DNA of 64,000 nt from Ehretia macrophylla (GCA_037974665.1 CM075773.1:66756263-66820262), one strand, 5' to 3'; shown: positions 10,177 through 22,010, counted from the first letter of the stretch. Made by a program: numbers and translations. Notes: generated from the letters alone by a model not told the origin.

Positions 10177-11351
10177 TTAGAGAAACCAGTATGGGAAATT
10201 GCTGAGACCAGAGCCATCGCCAAGAATGATATCATCCAGCCCTTCATATGGTTGGGAAGTGGACAAATTCCCTAGGTCAGATGTCACATGGTGCGAGGCA
10301 CCTGTGTCTAGGATCCAATTGCCAGATGCAGCGGGATAAGCGCAAGTGTGATGAGCAGTAGGTACAGATTGCATAAGCCTTTTGGTAGTTAAATATTGCT
10401 TGGCTGTGTGCCCCTTCTTATCATAAAATGTGACGTTAGAATTGGCGTTGCCATTATTGTGATTATTCTTTTTTGCACAGAGGGTTCCTTTGGTTGTTGG
10501 AAGAATGTTTTTGAAATTTCTGATTGTTAGAGGTATAAGAGCCGCCATTCTTGGGCTAAAAACTATAGGAGTTTCCCGTTGCACGAGTGTGATTGGTTGT
10601 CAAAATTGAAGTAGTTAGACGAGCATCATCACGTTTGAGGACTGTCTCATGTTCTACCAGTTGACCAAAAAAAAAATGTTTTACCAGTTTATCATGAAAT
10701 TCCTCAAATGAAATTGTCTCTGGCACGCAGGGCTGCTAAAATTTCCTTAAACCTGCTACCGAGACCCTTAAGTGCGAAAATAGTGTTGTCATCGTCACTT
10801 ACTGGGACATCAATCAAAGCTAACTCATCAGCAATTGTGCTAATGGTTTGTAAATACTCGACAACAGTCTGGCTGCCATGAGACAAATTGGTGAGCTGCT
10901 CCTTGAGATTCATGACACGGGCTCGGGATTTGCTGGAAAAGAGCTTGCGAAGCTTTTCCCATGCTTCGCGTGAGGTTTGAGCAGAAGTACACAACGAGGC
11001 AACTTTGTCTAACGGAGACGCAAGTATCGCATGAAGAAGAAGATTGTCCTATCGAATCCACAACAGATACGCTGGATTTGACATTAAAATATCACTATCG
11101 GTAAGAGTTTGTGGTGGACATGGATGAGAACCATCCAAGAAGCCTATCAAATTATAACCAATAAGCAAGGCGTGGAATTGAGCTTTCCAAGCAGCATAAT
11201 TTGAGTGAGTGAGTTTGAAGGGTAGCTGTACAGCAGCATTAATTGCAATGAGTCCATCAAACAAGGGTGTTAACGAAGGAATCTCGGTGGCAGGGGTGGT
11301 GGAAGATGTAGCTGTGGAGCTGGTAGAGGGTGTGGTAGAAGTTTGAGACAT
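10177..11351 (-). pseudogene. copia A gag and protease
   Basis: Gag starts at the ATG at 11351 (MSQTSTTPSTSS) about 60 bp inside the PBS and includes KLTHSNYAAWKAQFHALLIG and REAWEKLRKLFSSKSRARVM (the UBN2-type copia Gag fold). The zinc knuckle region is degenerate (YDKKGHTAKQY, first and last Cys lost). The aspartic protease active site WILDTGASHHVTSD is intact. Several frameshifts separate 11351-11049, 10994-10704 and 10584-10177. Confidence 0.9.
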
Positions 11352-11412
11352 GATGAACTAGAAAAGAAAAAAAAAATGTTGTTCAAGCAGAAACTCGTTG
11401 GAGTTCAGTATG

Positions 11413-11424
11413 GCTCTTATACCA
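11413..11424 (-). other. copia A primer-binding site
   Basis: The minus strand reads TGGTATAAGAGC, one base away from the tRNA-Met PBS TGGTATCAGAGC. It directly abuts the LTR at 11425. Confidence 0.88.
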
Positions 11425-11662
11425 TGTGAATGATGCAATGATTAGAAAGTCTCATTATATTACTAATCACAACTCATACAGATTTTATAATACAATCATG
11501 GAGTAGACGATAACTCCAAGCCTAGCTGCAGGCCTCATCTAGTTTTTGCAGGAGATAACAACTAATTCAAATAATGAACAATATATTCACATAGTGAAAG
11601 GCAGAGTGATAAGCATGAGCCACGAACGATAAGCATGAGCCATGCACGCTTATGTCTTAACA
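11425..11662 (-). repeat. 5' LTR of copia A (238 bp)
   Basis: Plus strand TGTGAATGATGC...GTCTTAACA. It matches 5120-5354 and is followed by the CTTCT duplication. Confidence 0.93.
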
Positions 11663-11958
11663 CTTCTATATATTTCTTCTAACAAGCATCTCTTGTAATC
11701 TCAACTGGGCCAAACATAACCTTATTTCGCTTAGTTATGCGCGTTTGAGACTCCTGTTTTTCTTCTTTTTCTTCTATTTCTTCTAGCAACCCTATGTTTT
11801 ACTCCAAACTGATCTAAAATCTTAACATCAATAGTGAATAATGAAATAAAGTTTGATTATACCTTTTCCCAACATATATATATATCTTTTAATTGGCTTT
11901 GTTATTTGATTTGACAAAAAATAGCAAGTAATATTCCTTTTGGTTTTATAATAACTTA

Positions 11959-12314
11959 GACTCTGTTTAGCCTAATTTTTTATACTTAAAAGGCCCATTT
12001 TTTAAAGTACTTTTACGTAAAAGTTGAAGATGAAAAAAGTTGAAAGACAAGAAGTTTCAAATTGGAGCTTTTCAAAATAGGCTTTTGCAAAACTGCTTTT
12101 ACATAATGGAGGAAGTTATTTTTTTTTTCTCAAATATACCTCTTCATATCTTCTAAAGTCCAACATTGCCCTTAAATTTTCAAAAGGCTCAACATTGTCC
12201 AATATAGGCCAAACAGTCAATGATTTTTGTTCAACAACACTCCTATCCAAAATTTTACTGCTAAAAATTTTATAACTCAAAAGTTAAAATTTTATATTTA
12301 AGCCAAACAGAACC
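11959..12314. mobile_element. Tourist-like (PIF/Harbinger type) MITE
   Basis: 356 bp bounded by imperfect terminal inverted repeats GACTCTGTTTAGCC and GGTTCTGTTTGGCT and flanked by TTA on both sides (11956-11958, 12315-12317). It has no coding capacity. TTA duplications and a TNTGTTTGG-like end fit non-autonomous PIF/Harbinger elements. Confidence 0.7.
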
Positions 12315-12814
12315 TTAGGTATTCAACAAATGAAGCGGAGACTCTAATGCTCCATCTTCTTTGCACATGATCAAGTTGAAAAAGTTGCTATTTAGATAGC
12401 TAATGTACGATTGCTGATATTAAGTTAATGTTGAACAAAATTATGTCGGGAATTACATGTAACATTTGTATTATAGATATTATCTTTGGATAATAATATT
12501 TTCATGTAATATTTTAATTATGAATGTTATTTTGTTACTAATGCAATCATAATTTTGAATGTTGAAGTATTTTCCCTAATTAGTATATTTAATTTTAACA
12601 AATGTGATGAAAATAGAGTTGTATATCCCTACATGCCAGAAGATTACACATCTCATGAGAATAATTGCTGGCTAAACCCTCAAACAACCGCTAAGATAAC
12701 AAGACAATTGCTGGCTATGAATAAAATTTATAGCTAGCTTCTATAAAGCTTCGGCTATGTGAGAGGACAAAATTGGCGGTTTTGACAAACCAACGCTATG
12801 TCCAAGAAAATTTG

Positions 12815-12951
12815 GGTCACTAGGCCTGGTCCAATGGTATATTACTTGCTGTGTATGTGAGAGGTTGCGGGCTCGGATCTCGTTGATTACATCTTTTATA
12901 TGTATTATACTGCCTTAAACCTCATTTGAATTAATAAAAAAAAAAAGAGAA
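12815..12951 (+). mobile_element. tRNA-derived SINE
   Basis: About 137 bp. It has an A-box-like CCTGGTCCAATGG and a B-box-like GGCTCGGATCT about 40 bp later, and a tail of A-rich sequence. It is flanked by an 11-bp direct repeat AAGAAAATTTG / AAGAAAATGTG (12804-12814, 12952-12962, one mismatch). The internal RNA polymerase III promoter boxes identify a tRNA-derived SINE. It is not a tRNA gene because no cloverleaf can be built. Confidence 0.8.
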
Positions 12952-13079
12952 AAGAAAATGTGAACTATACTGGGCCAATGGCTTCTAAAACAGCTAGCTA
13001 TAACCTACCATAGTCGGCAGTTTATAGAACCATCGAATGTCTTCATAAAAAACATTGGCCATTTCTTAAGTAAGTTTGT

Positions 13080-13420
13080 TAATTACTTGTACTTTTTCTT
13101 TTTCTTTATTTTCTTCAAAGACAATTCTCTACGTTTTGGGGAGTGCTTTTGCTTTTTCGTATTCTTAAGAGAACAAGTGGTGGAGGCAAGAGAGGTTGAA
13201 GGGGATGAGGATGGCCGGCAGTGGGAACACAGGGAGGGGGAGGAAAAGAAAAGGAAAAGGAAAAGGAAAAGGAAAACAAAGAAAAGAAAAGATTACGTTT
13301 GGATCTGTTACGGTATTTCGCTGAAAGCTACTGCGCAATCGGGACTTGTGGCGACCTATGGTGGATTCATTTTTCAACACATTTTTTTTTTTTTTTTTGT
13401 TATCAATGAATTTGAATAGA
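13080..13420. other. low-complexity region, no convincing gene
   Basis: A GGAAAA repeat block lies at about 13240-13290 and a long T tract near 13381-13399. ORFs through it give Lys/Glu and Phe runs. I see no conserved domain. Confidence 0.6.
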
Positions 13421-13429
13421 CAAATATAC

Positions 13430-14606
13430 CCTTAAAAGTTGATACAAACCTAACTCTATCAACACGCACAAAAGAATTTGGATACATTAAACAATTGACG
13501 AGGAATGATAGGATTTAGCATGAAACACGCGAGGCAAAATGATTTGTACCTGTTTTTTAGTTAAGTGTTGCCATTTATTTTTATGTTTTTAATTTTTGTG
13601 TATGTGTGTGTATATAAACACGTATACACAGCGTGGTTCACGACTCACTAACACTAGACCATACGGTCCAATCCTAGTGATTCATGTCAGCCTTAGCCAA
13701 TTGGAGTTGAACCAGACCGAGACAGACCATGGTTTAGTTGGTCGGTATTAACTGGACCGACCCATTAGATATGTTGACATACATATTAGGTGGATTGCTT
13801 TATTATTCCTTATGATGAGAAAATATTAGATGGTCCCTAGTGTTATAAATCCCGTAGTATAGTAACTTACCCTCATACATACTTCACGTCAAGGGTCAAA
13901 TAATATTATTTGTGATAAAAAGAGTATAATTGATTTGTGTGTACCATTCCGTCCGACCACACGACTCCAATCCTTGAGGGCAAGCGAATTGCTTTTAACC
14001 TTATCGTCGTTTAATTTGGCCAGGAAAAGAAACCAAGAAGGATGGAAAGACACAAAAAATTGATAGCATGACGCTTACCTTTAGCTTTCCCTTTAGACGA
14101 CGAGCTAAAAGTAGGATTGCTCTCGATGAGGCCCAAGGATATGCATGCATAGTACAGTTGCCAATAATTTGTCCAATGTCAGCATTTCAATTCGCAAAAG
14201 AAACTGATTCATTTCGTCATATGACACAACCCACCAAAATGAGATAACCTTTTTCTAAAACATCTTTGATTTTTCATCAGCACTTGATCTTCTCAATAAA
14301 GGCACGAAGAACCACACAACAAAGAGCCACCATCTATTATTGACACCAAGTGGCCGGAATTATTGGTGCTTGAATCTTCCTGATGGATTGATTTTTTGCT
14401 GAATAGGAGCACACATAATGGAAATGCGTACATGTTTTCCAGAAAACGTGGCCTTAATTGTAAGCTTTAAAGCCTTGTATGGATTGCAATATGACATCCA
14501 AAGATAAGTATGCTAGCTGGGACCTAGGTTTTTGAGTTATTGCACCCTTTTGGAAAGGATTTTTGCCCACCTTTTTTCATTTTTTTTTCCCCATTTAAAT
14601 AGTGAA

Positions 14607-14643
<37 letters not shown>

Positions 14644-15590
14644 TAAGCGTCTTGATAAATCATCGAACCAAATAATAAATATATTCAAGTAAAAAGGAAT
14701 AGACTTCTTGATAAGAAATATGTGATTTCATCTTAAAATTAATTGGTATTAGGTGAAGTAGTTCTAGATCTTATATACTAATCTTGGAATTCATTATTTT
14801 TCCACATGGGAAGATTAGATTTTTTAACACATTCCTTCATATGTGAGCCATGATTGCTAAATGAATAAATGTATTAACGTGATAGAAGAAGCAACTTTAA
14901 ATTTTGAAGAGTTATATAGTAGAGTCAATGCACGAAATAAGAATTATTCATGCGTGGATAGACAAGATTAGACCAAACCCTAACTCTGATACTTTGATTA
15001 TATATAAATTTGTTGTTCTTTCCTCAAATCAATTGGTAAAAGGACAATATCATTGATTCAAATTGGTTCCATACATGAATGGATAAGATTAAACCAATGT
15101 TCAACTTTTATATCATGATTAAAAACATGTGATTCTATCCTAACCCAATTGATCATATAACATGGAGTAGCCAATGATCATATATGCTGATTTTAAAATT
15201 CAATATTTTTTTACATAGAACAAATAAATTATCTGACACTCCTACTGTTTTTTCTTGCTTTAACAACTTTCTCTTTCCATAATTAATTAACAAATCCAAA
15301 TTTCGCGCATACTTTTAAATTACTGAAAGTGATAATATCTCGCCTAGTTAAACTTTTGAGGAAGACAATATATTGCATCACCCCATCAGTTCAAAATCAC
15401 TAAAAGTTCTAATAAAAAGTAATGGAAAAAATGAACGGCATAGAAAAAATAAAATAAAGTAAAGGTGAGGAATCTAATCCGAATGTGGTGGAAGTATGCG
15501 TGCTTTTAAAAATCATTTAAAACAAGTAGAGTACATCTTCACTGACCAGTTCACGTTTGCACTAATAGTAGTCCCATGCATCTAGCTCCT
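13430..15590 (+). promoter_or_regulatory. gene-free region upstream of SWEET
   Basis: About 2.1 kb of AT-rich DNA without coding domains or clear transposon ends. It contains a compound (TA)n(CA)n microsatellite at 14607-14643. It probably includes distal promoter sequence of the SWEET gene, but no element can be assigned with confidence from sequence alone. Confidence 0.4.
14607..14643. repeat. compound (TA)n(CA)n microsatellite
   Basis: TA dinucleotides pass directly into CA dinucleotides over 37 bp. It lies about 1.1 kb upstream of the SWEET ATG. Confidence 0.93.
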
Positions 15591-15598
15591 TATAAATA
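15591..15598 (+). promoter_or_regulatory. TATA box of the SWEET gene
   Basis: TATAAATA lies 116 bp upstream of the SWEET ATG. This predicts a transcription start near 15620-15630 and a 5' leader of about 90 nt, normal for a plant gene. Confidence 0.8.
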
Positions 15599-15713
15599 GG
15601 TTACTTGAACGTCACTTATCTGCATGAAGTGTAGACCTAGTACTGCAACAGACAGTGTTTCTCTCCAAGAGTGAAAAAGCAAGATAGTTATACTATTTGC
15701 ACCAACAAAGGAG

Positions 15714-17896
15714 ATGGCTCATTTTTCTACCCAACAGATTGCTTTTGCGTTTGGTCTGCTTGGTAATTTAATTTTTATTCTGTCAAATTTTCTTATTTTT
15801 TTCATCTCCTTAATGCATGTACTAAGTTTATCACTGCTATAAAACTAGGAGAATAATAGAATTAAACGGATCAATTCTTTTGACCGGTCATTTTGGGCTT
15901 CCAATTGTTCATTTTTGTTCGTGAATGACATATAGTGTGTCTGGCTTAGTTTATAAGTCTTTTCACAAGTTTATAATAAACGCTTAAAATGCTGTTAAAC
16001 TAGTTACTTGAATTGAATGGAGATTGTGCTTATAAGCAAATGCTTAAAGATAGCATTTGTGCTTGTTTTGAATAAGCTAAACACTTACTCTTTTGTTGTT
16101 TTTTTTTTCTTCTTTGTCTGTGTGTTTTATTTTTCTTTGTGTGTTTTTAACACCACTTAGAATTTAAGGTTGAGTGAGTAAATTAATATATTTACAAAAC
16201 CGATTTTTTTTTTTAATTACCAAATATTAATCCAAAATTACTTTATAATGATCATATGCACTAAAGTTGAATATTTATTTTATTACCAAATATTAGTCCA
16301 CAATTAATTTATAATGCCTATGTTCATTAAAGGTGTTTATAGAGACTTTTATTCAAGCTAAGCCAAACACCCTGGTAGTGTCATTTGATTTGATTTGGCA
16401 TAAAAAAAACTTTATTCTTGATTTGCAGGTAGCAGTTAGGATAATTATTTTGTCGTACATGCATTATTCTGAATTATTTAGTACATTTAGGATTTATTAA
16501 TTCGATTTAAGAAGCTTGAATTTTCTCACAATGTCTCTAAGTACACACTATAACATTGTTCATCTTCTAACTAATTTTGTAGGTAACATTGTATCATTTA
16601 TGGTGTTTCTTTCTCCACTGTAAGTTGCTAAACATTCTTTCATTCTTTTCGGTACCAAATATTTTCCTTTTATAGATAAAATAACAAGGCATTAATCTCA
16701 CTGATAAGAAAATATTGCATGCAGGCCAACATTTTACCAAATTTACAAGAAAAAGTCGACTGAAGGGTTTCAGTCCCTTCCTTATGTGGTTGCTCTATTC
16801 AGTGCCATGCTCTGGTTATACTATGCGTTCCTCAAGACCAATGTCACCCTTCTCGTCACTATAAACTCCTTTGGTTGTTTTATAGAGATCATATATGTTG
16901 GCTTCTACCTTTTCTATGCACCTAAGAAGGCCAAGGTATAAATACTACAAGCACTGTTATATATTCATTCAGTGATGCTTTTCACTCTTTCTTATATGAT
17001 AGAATTTTTAACCCGTAAATAAGGGACTTAACATTCAATATATGAATTATTACCATACTAAGGATGAGTGAAGCATTACTCGAGTGAAGTGAAGGATTAC
17101 CTATTTCATTTCTTTTGGGACTAATACAGGTACAAACAGTGAAGTTGCTTGTTCTGCTGATAATTGTTGGTTTTGGTCTTATCGTTCTCCTCACTCACTT
17201 TCTTGTCAAAGGCTCAAGTGGTGCCATTGTTGTCGGGTGGATTTGCCTAGTCTTTGCCTTGTGCGTATTCGCAGCCCCATTAGGCATTCTGGTAAGATAG
17301 AAGAGTATACTTGTGCTTCTATATATATATATATAGTTGATCTCCATGTACATAAAAACAAAATATGTTCTAATATATTTTCGTGTTTTTCAGAGACAAG
17401 TTATACGAACCAAGAGTGTTGAGTATATGCCATTTCTTCTCTCGTTTTTCCTCACACTAAGTGCCGTTATGTGGTTTTTCTATGGTTTACTACTAAAGGA
17501 CTTCAATATTGCTGTAAGTTCATGCATGTATATATTCAATTTCTTAACATGCCTACCCTAGTCAGCTAAAATTTTAACACAATATAATTTCTCTCATTTT
17601 GATAGATTCCAAATGTCTTGGGCTTCATCTTGGGTATTCTTCAAATGGTCCTTTATGTAGTTTACAAGAATGGAAAGAAAAAGAATGAGCAAAAGCTTCC
17701 TGAACTACCAAACCAGATAATAATTTTGGATGAAGACAAGCTTCCTGAACAGCTAATAGACGTAGTGAAACTTGGTGTACTAATATCTTCAGACAAGACT
17801 CCTGTGGTTGCACAACTGCATGAAGACGGACATATTGAAGCAGCTAAAGGCCAGAATCTGCCCAAGCAAATTCCTCACGTCTATATTGCAGCATAA
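15714..17896 (+). CDS. SWEET: SWEET bidirectional sugar transporter, clade III-like, six exons
   Basis: Exons: 15714-15762, 16583-16619, 16725-16935, 17130-17291, 17394-17513, 17606-17896. All introns are GT-AG. The spliced CDS is 870 nt (289 residues), and the 37-nt second and 120-nt fifth exons fit the usual SWEET gene plan. Two MtN3/saliva repeats (about 10-97 and 132-216) make the 3+1+3 seven-helix fold. Visible landmarks are [12 protein letters not shown]59, N76, P149, [10 protein letters not shown] (158-167), W180 and IPNVLG with N196; the paired Trp and Asn line the sugar pocket in known SWEETs. A long hydrophilic tail (217-289) follows. SWEETs move sugars passively across plasma or vacuolar membranes. 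Clade III members (SWEET9-15) mainly carry sucrose at the plasma membrane, and assignment here rests on residue pattern. No frame defect is seen. The closest type may be SWEET10 or petunia NEC1-like, but this is not settled. Confidence 0.96.
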
Positions 17897-18256
17897 GAGT
17901 TTAACTCAAAGAGAGAAATATTTTATGGTCTTGATTTGCAATCTATTTTGCTACTATGTTTACTCCTATGTAAGTTTTCTTGTATTCGAAGATGGAAGAA
18001 TGTAATAATGAACTATTAATCTTTTCATTAAGTACGAACATGGTGAGTTAAGCTTATGTTTCCATTGCTTTTCTTATGTTCATATGCAATTTACTCTACT
18101 GTCGTGGCAGGAACATATAATACAAAACAAGAAAACTAATCTGCAATTTATGAAACAATATGTAGAGGCAGTGCAACTTAAGAAGGGAAAACTTTGCATC
18201 ATAGAAGTAATTTGCACCCAGCAAGCATAGTGGAAGAGCAACCTAATAAGTAAGGG
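17897..18256 (+). other. SWEET 3' UTR and downstream flank
   Basis: No coding sequence. AATAATGAACTATT near 18004 could serve as a plant-type polyadenylation signal. A hAT-type MITE begins 360 bp after the stop codon. Confidence 0.45.
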
Positions 18257-18414
18257 CGGGGCCAGGAATTCGATATTAGGGGGTTAAGATTCAAATAAAA
18301 AAATTGATAATAAGAAAAAAAAATAAGAGGGTCAGTAATATTTTTTTTAATGATATTACATAGTTTTTTTTTTTTGTTTTTTTGAAAAACTGTTCCCCTA
18401 ACTCCACCCCTGCT
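18257..18414. mobile_element. hAT-type MITE
   Basis: 158 bp with imperfect terminal inverted repeats (CGGGGCCAGGAATT on the left, the reverse complement of CTAACTCCACCCCTGCT on the right) and a perfect 8-bp target-site duplication AGTAAGGG (18249-18256, 18415-18422). The inside is A/T-rich with no ORF. The 8-bp duplication and the GC-rich CAGGGG-like ends are hAT features. Confidence 0.85.
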
Positions 18415-18475
18415 AGTAAGGGATAAATTAGGTTGACAAAAATAGTTTGCAACTCATGTGTTGTTTTAATACCTC

Positions 18476-18688
18476 TGTTAGCATATATACAGTAGTACTA
18501 CATAGTTGTACTATACGGTTGTTGTACTTTATTATCATAATTGTATATTTTCATAGTTAGGTCTTACGACTTGGGCACCAAGTAATCATATGCTTATATA
18601 AAGGCAAGTTTGTACATATTGTAATACATACATCTCTAATAAATTAGAATATTCTTGTATTCTCTTATGTCTCTTTTCTATTTTGACA
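18476..18688 (+). repeat. 5' LTR of copia B
   Basis: 213 bp, TGTTAGCATATATAC...TTTTGACA, with a TATATAAAGG promoter-like motif near 18594-18603. Confidence 0.93.
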
Positions 18689-18700
18689 TGGTATCAAAGC
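18689..18700 (+). other. copia B primer-binding site
   Basis: TGGTATCAAAGC directly after the LTR, one base different from the tRNA-Met PBS. Confidence 0.92.
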
Positions 18701-19264
18701 TACCATCCTGGTAGCCTGTGCCACTGTCATCGCTTCATTTCTATTATCAATATATCGCAATAAAACATCAAAAATCATATGTTCTAGGTTTTTCAAAATT
18801 TTTATTTCACTACGTCGGTCCACGTGCCATACCATCTTGTAGTACTCGTCGAGACAATTCCAAAGACACCAAGATAGCCAACAAACTCCTCCTAGCGCGC
18901 TTGTAATTGCCGGTCAAAGTTTCGGCACTGTTCGACCTCTTTTCAACAATTTTCAATAAGCCAAACAGGGTCTTGCTAACATCATCCAGCAATAGTGCTG
19001 ATATCAGCCCCTAGCCAGGTCAGCATCCAGTCAGCATCTAATCAGTATCTAGTATGCGCTTAATCATCTACACGTCAGCATCTAGTCAGCATCTAGTCAA
19101 CTAACATTTGTCTGCCCAGTTAGCACCACATCAGCGTTTCTACCACATCATCACAGTTCTACAAAAAAAGGGCAAACTCTTCCCAAGGTTTTTCGACGTT
19201 CTGAGTCCATTTTTGCCATCCGTTTCTTCAAATTCGCACTCTAAATATCAATTTCGGCCCTACA
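18701..19264 (+). other. copia B leader, gag largely lost
   Basis: The normal Gag domain is not recognisable here. From 19016 to 19100 there is a short tandem repeat of GTCAGCATCTA-like units. The first recognisable protein begins at 19265. Confidence 0.6.
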
Positions 19265-19856
19265 ATGGATCGTATCAATAATACAACATCTCACTTACCC
19301 TCTCAACAAGAGTGTAAGTACTGTCATATCTCTGGTCATTCCCTTTTGCACTGTCCTACTCGAACGTGCTCTTTTTGTAAGAAAATTCATACTGGCCATT
19401 ACCTACATGAGTGCTATCAGAATCCCAATAGAAATTCTCAGGGGTATCGACCAAAGGATAGTTCTTTTATGGCTCAGAGTACATCAGGCACCTCCCTTGA
19501 TCCCCTTTCCCCTCTATCTGTTGCTAACCTCTAAGACCTCATTAACCAAGTTTTACCTTAGTCTAATCATTCTCCTTCTACAGTTTTCTCAGCCACACTT
19601 GGTAAGTTTTCATGGTTCTTTGATACTGCTTGCTCTAACCATATGGCTTTTGATCCTTTTTGCTTAACCAATAAAGTCATAAATTCTTCTGCACCTTCTA
19701 TTTATATTGCAGATAGTACATCTGTGTCCACATGTTATGCTTCACTTCTAAATACTTATCTTATCCCTAAACTTACCCTTAACCTTATCTTTGTTGGTCA
19801 ATTATGTGAACTTGGTCTAACAGTCACTTTATTTGCTTCTGGTTGTCGTGTGTAGG
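19265..19856 (+). pseudogene. copia B zinc knuckle and protease relic
   Basis: 19265-19534 encodes two Cys/His clusters (CKYCHISGHSLLHC and CSFCKKIHTGHYLHEC), the first of CCHC zinc-knuckle spacing. A frameshift follows. The protease active site region reads WFFDTACSNHMAFDP near 19616-19660, with DTA in place of the usual DTG. The frame 19643-19855 continues to LTLNLIFVGQLCELG, the end of the copia protease region. Confidence 0.8.
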
Positions 19857-20071
19857 ACCATTAGATAGGACAGACTCTTGGGATAGGCTGAAAGGTTGGG
19901 CGACTCTTTGAACTTGTTAGTCTGCATCTCCCTTCTCACTTTCATACTGTTGTATCAGTTACCACCTCATCAAGTTCTCCCTCTCTTCACCTCTGGCACT
20001 CTAGATTAGGTCATGCTTCTTTAGGAAAATTATAATCGTTAGTATCCAGTGGCGTTTTAGTCAAACCTTCT

Positions 20072-20704
20072 ATGCACTCTTTTGATTGTTTATCATGTCA
20101 TCTTGGGAAACAACCTGTCTTACCCTTCAATAAAAATGACTCTTCATTTGTTGCGTGTTTTGACTTGGTACATTTTGATATCTGGGGTCCTTCTCCTACA
20201 CCTACCATGGGCGGATCTCGGTACTTTGTGATATTTATCAATGACTTTTCTAGATTTAACTGGATATATCTTATGCATCATAGGTCTAAGTTGCCCTGCA
20301 TCTATTCTAAATTTACTGCCATGATTTTTACCCACTTCAAACAGCGTATTAAGATTCTTCGTACAGATAATGCCACGGAGAATAAAGAGTCCACCATCCT
20401 TGACCTTTTCCGTCAACATAGAACTATTTCCCATCGCTCTTGCCCCCACACATCTCAAAAAAATGGGCGTGCAGAGCGAAAATACCGCCACATGCTTGAC
20501 ATCACTCGTACATTTCTAATCTTTGCCTTATGTCCTAAGCGCTTTTGGAGAGAAGCTGCACTCATAGCTGTTCACGTTATAAATCGTTTGCCCTCTCCAA
20601 TTCTCAATAAACTCACTTCTTATGAATGTCTCTATGGTTGTACACTTGACTATGGTCACCCTCGTGTTTTTTGCTGTGCATGTTTTGTCTCACTTTCGCC
20701 CTAA
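20072..20704 (+). pseudogene. copia B integrase
   Basis: A 210-residue frame with CLSCHLGKQP (zinc region), catalytic Asp in LVHFDIWGPSPTPTMGGSRY, the second Asp in ILRTDNATENK and the Glu region NGRAERKYRHMLDITRTFL. All three DDE positions can be seen. The conserved HH part lies upstream at about 19987-20025 (LHLWHSRLGHASLGKL), outside this frame because of a stop. The C-terminus is truncated after 20704 by a stop. Confidence 0.88.
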
Positions 20705-21189
20705 GAACGTACCAAACTCGAATTGCGAGCCCGATTATGTTGTTTCTTAGGGTATGGTAGTGAACATAAGGGGTATCGATGTTAGGATTCACTATCTAAA
20801 CGTTTCTAAGTCTCTCGCCATGTGATTTTCTGAGAAAATAATATATTTTTCTCTCTCTCACCATTTTCTCTTTCTCATGATATCTCTACCCTATATTTCA
20901 CATATCCTTCCATTTCTTTATTCCTCGATGATGACAGTGATACAGGTACACAAACAGGACCTGACGTTCTACCTGACGTGGCCCATCCTGAGGAGACTGT
21001 CTTACCTGATGGGTTTGCACCCGATGATGAGCCATCTTTTGTTACTTCAACTTCTACCTCTACCGAGTTGTTTCTCCGTCGATCCACATGGGTAAGAGCC
21101 ATTCCTTCTTATCTTCTTGACTATCATTGTTTTTCCATTGTTCTTTCTCTTCATAAGCCTCAAACTTATCACGAGGCCAGTTCTAATGC

Positions 21190-22001
21190 TCTCTGACAGT
21201 AAGCTATGGCTAATAAATTACAGGCCTTGGAACATAAACATACATAGGATTTGGTCAATCTTCATTCGGGTAAAAATGCTATAGGATACAAATGGCTGTA
21301 GAAAATCAAAACTCGATCTGACAGGTACATAGAATGGTACAAGGCTCGCTTGGTGGCTAAAGGTTTCACTCAGGAGTATGGCATTGACTATGGAGAAACC
21401 TTTGCTCCTGTTACTTGTCTCACCTCTATTCGGTCCCTTGTTTCTATTGTTGTAGTTAAATAGTGGAGGTCATTTTAGATGGATGTCAAGAATACATTTC
21501 TTAGTGGTGATCTCATCGAAAAAGTATTCATGAAGCCTCCTCTAGGCTACCATCATCCTCCTCACAAGGTGTATCGGCTTCGTCGTGCTGTTTGGTCTCA
21601 AGCAAGCTCCTTGTGCTTGGTTCTCTAAGTTCAATTCTATTATCACTAAGTTTGGCTTTACTTCAAGTACTCATGACTCTGCACTCTTTATTCGTCAGTC
21701 TAGCTCTGGTGTGATTCTATTGTTTCTTTATGTGGATGATATAATCATTACGAGGGATAACTTGGTTGGTATTTCTAATCTTAAGCAATTTTTAGGTCAA
21801 CATTTTGAAATGAAAGATCTTGGTAATCTTACTTATTTTCTGGGGATAGTGGTGTCTTCATATTCTACTGGATATTATCTTTTTCAGGCCAAGTACTCCT
21901 TTGATCTCCTAGCTTGCGCTAGTCTCACTGATGCAAAGACTGCTTCCACACCTCTTGACACAAATATTCATCTCACTCCTATGGATGGGACCCATCTTTA
22001 G
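21190..22001 (+). pseudogene. copia B reverse transcriptase
   Basis: The N-terminal part (about 21280-21570) holds [20 protein letters not shown] with stops around it. 21585-22001 holds FGLKQAPCAWFSKFN and the intact catalytic LLFLYVDDIIITRDN, then MKDLGNLTYFLGIVV. At least one frameshift lies near 21580 and several in-frame stops upstream. Confidence 0.87.
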
Positions 22002-22010
22002 GACATATCC

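Larger units (their letters stand above)
5120..11662 (-). mobile_element. Ty1/copia retrotransposon A (decayed, complete structure)
   Basis: A minus-strand element of 6543 bp including a 1.68-kb nested insertion. It has LTRs at both ends (11425-11662 is 5', 5120-5354 is 3'), a PBS, and the copia domain order gag, protease, integrase, RT, RNase H. A perfect 5-bp target-site duplication, CTTCT, flanks it (5115-5119 and 11663-11667). All coding parts carry frameshifts or stops, so it is not autonomous. RNase H is split by a second copia element at 5628-7307. Confidence 0.95.

Noticed and set aside
12820-12895. Possible tRNA gene from A and B box motifs
   Set aside because: Acceptor stem and cloverleaf do not form, an A-rich tail follows and a target duplication flanks it, so it is a SINE.
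13087-13419. 110-codon ORF on the plus strand
   Set aside because: It is composed of Phe runs and a Lys/Glu/Arg repeat from GGAAAA units; no conserved domain, promoter or splice context.
20144-20491. 115-codon minus-strand ORF
   Set aside because: It is the antisense shadow of the copia B integrase, whose motifs are clear on the plus strand.
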